Translations under genes and position numbers: made by a program
Assembly: GCA_013822855.1 (NCBI GenBank)
Contig: PNLE01000016.1
Span: 1-35,580 of the forward strand
Direction of reading: 5' to 3'
Source: Planctomyces sp.
GTDB taxonomy: Bacteria; Planctomycetota; Planctomycetia; Planctomycetales; Planctomycetaceae
Length of the DNA stretch: 35,580 nucleotides
Notes under the pieces: model-generated
The model's input: only the letters and a program-made list of their open reading frames with translations
What the model was told of the DNA's origin: nothing
Databases searched by the model: none
Shown: piece by piece, positions 35,312-35,580 of the stretch
Layout of the letters: every line of letters starts with the position of its first letter
Position numbering within the stretch: position 1 is the stretch's first letter

Positions 35312-35580
35312 ATGACTTTGGTGCATGAAGCACGTGTGTTGATCTCCATCTGCACGTACAACGAACGCGAAAACATCCGACTGCTGCTCCCCGCGATTCG
35401 CCAGGAATTGCCCCAGGCGACCATCATGGTCGTGGATGACAGCTCTCCCGATGGCACGGCCGATGTCGTCAACGAGTTTTCGCGGCATGACGACAAGATC
35501 ACCCTCATGCTTCGCCGCAGCAAGGAGGGGCTGGGTGCGGCTCAACTGGCCGCCTTCCGGCAAGCATGTGCCTCCGAATC
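35312..35580 (+). CDS. family 2 glycosyltransferase, N-terminal part, cut by window edge
   Basis: The open frame starts at an ATG at 35312, with AGGGGG just upstream, and runs to the right edge (89 codons). It begins MTLVHEARVLISICTYNERE, followed by NIRLLLPAIRQELP, then IMVVDDSSPDGTADVVNEF and RRSKEGLGAAQLAAFRQA. These are the nucleotide-sugar-binding parts of a GT-A fold; VVDDSSPDGT is typical of dolichol- or polyprenyl-phosphate mannosyltransferases. The catalytic D-x-D and the C-terminal part lie outside the window, so transmembrane helices cannot be judged. It follows the TPR protein gene by 123 bases on the same strand and may be co-transcribed with it. Confidence 0.88.
   Translation, partial: MTLVHEARVLISICTYNERENIRLLLPAIRQELPQATIMVVDDSSPDGTADVVNEFSRHDDKITLMLRRSKEGLGAAQLAAFRQACASE

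Overview
The window looks like a chromosomal segment of a planctomycete, probably from the Planctomycetaceae / Planctopirus-like group (the genus is a guess). The main evidence is three DUF1559 genes, each with the prepilin-like start ([20 protein letters not shown]...) and the C-terminal H-x(n)-DG-S-V-F-S-E motif, a family greatly expanded in this phylum. Small Cys-lipoproteins, a ThuA protein, a DUF6666-like outer-membrane barrel and an Asp-box propeller fit the same picture. Most of the DNA is moderately GC-rich; the left edge and the DUF1559/lipoprotein segments look more AT-rich. I saw no tRNA, rRNA, CRISPR array, insertion sequence or phage gene.

Layout. 1-1.6 kb: two tandem paralogous genes of unknown function, one cut by the window edge. 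1.9-3.4 kb: a ubiquitin-like MoaD/ThiS protein followed by an Asp-box beta-propeller. 3.7-8.7 kb: metabolic genes (argJ, a class V aminotransferase, a cupin/phosphomannose-isomerase-like protein and a TIM-barrel sugar isomerase). 8.8-17.3 kb: five co-oriented minus-strand genes, read as tandem HD-GYP protein, outer-membrane barrel, RND adaptor, RND pump and transglutaminase. This block is bounded by hairpins and may be one transcription unit. 17.7-18.6 kb: a short primary-like sigma factor, followed by a gene-free stretch of almost 1 kb. 19.6-21.2 kb: the first DUF1559/lipoprotein module. 21.6-23.4 kb: ribosomal protein S1 with six S1 domains. 23.9-28.4 kb: a DUF4432 protein, a family-2 glycosyltransferase and FtsH. 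28.6-31.9 kb: two more DUF1559/lipoprotein modules in tandem. 32.1-35.6 kb: a secreted ThuA protein, a large secreted Gly/Tyr- and Pro-rich TPR protein, and the start of a second glycosyltransferase.

Two arrangements stand out. First, all three DUF1559 genes are followed on the same strand by a small lipoprotein gene, with a hairpin between the two genes and another hairpin after the lipoprotein. The unit 'pseudopilin - hairpin - lipoprotein - hairpin' therefore occurs three times with three unrelated lipoproteins. Second, the HD-GYP-to-transglutaminase block joins a cyclic-nucleotide-type signalling protein to an export pump and an envelope barrel, with no TolC-like gene present.

All family names come from reading motifs by eye. 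No database search was run. Start codons were chosen from Shine-Dalgarno-like sequences, signal peptides and gene spacing.
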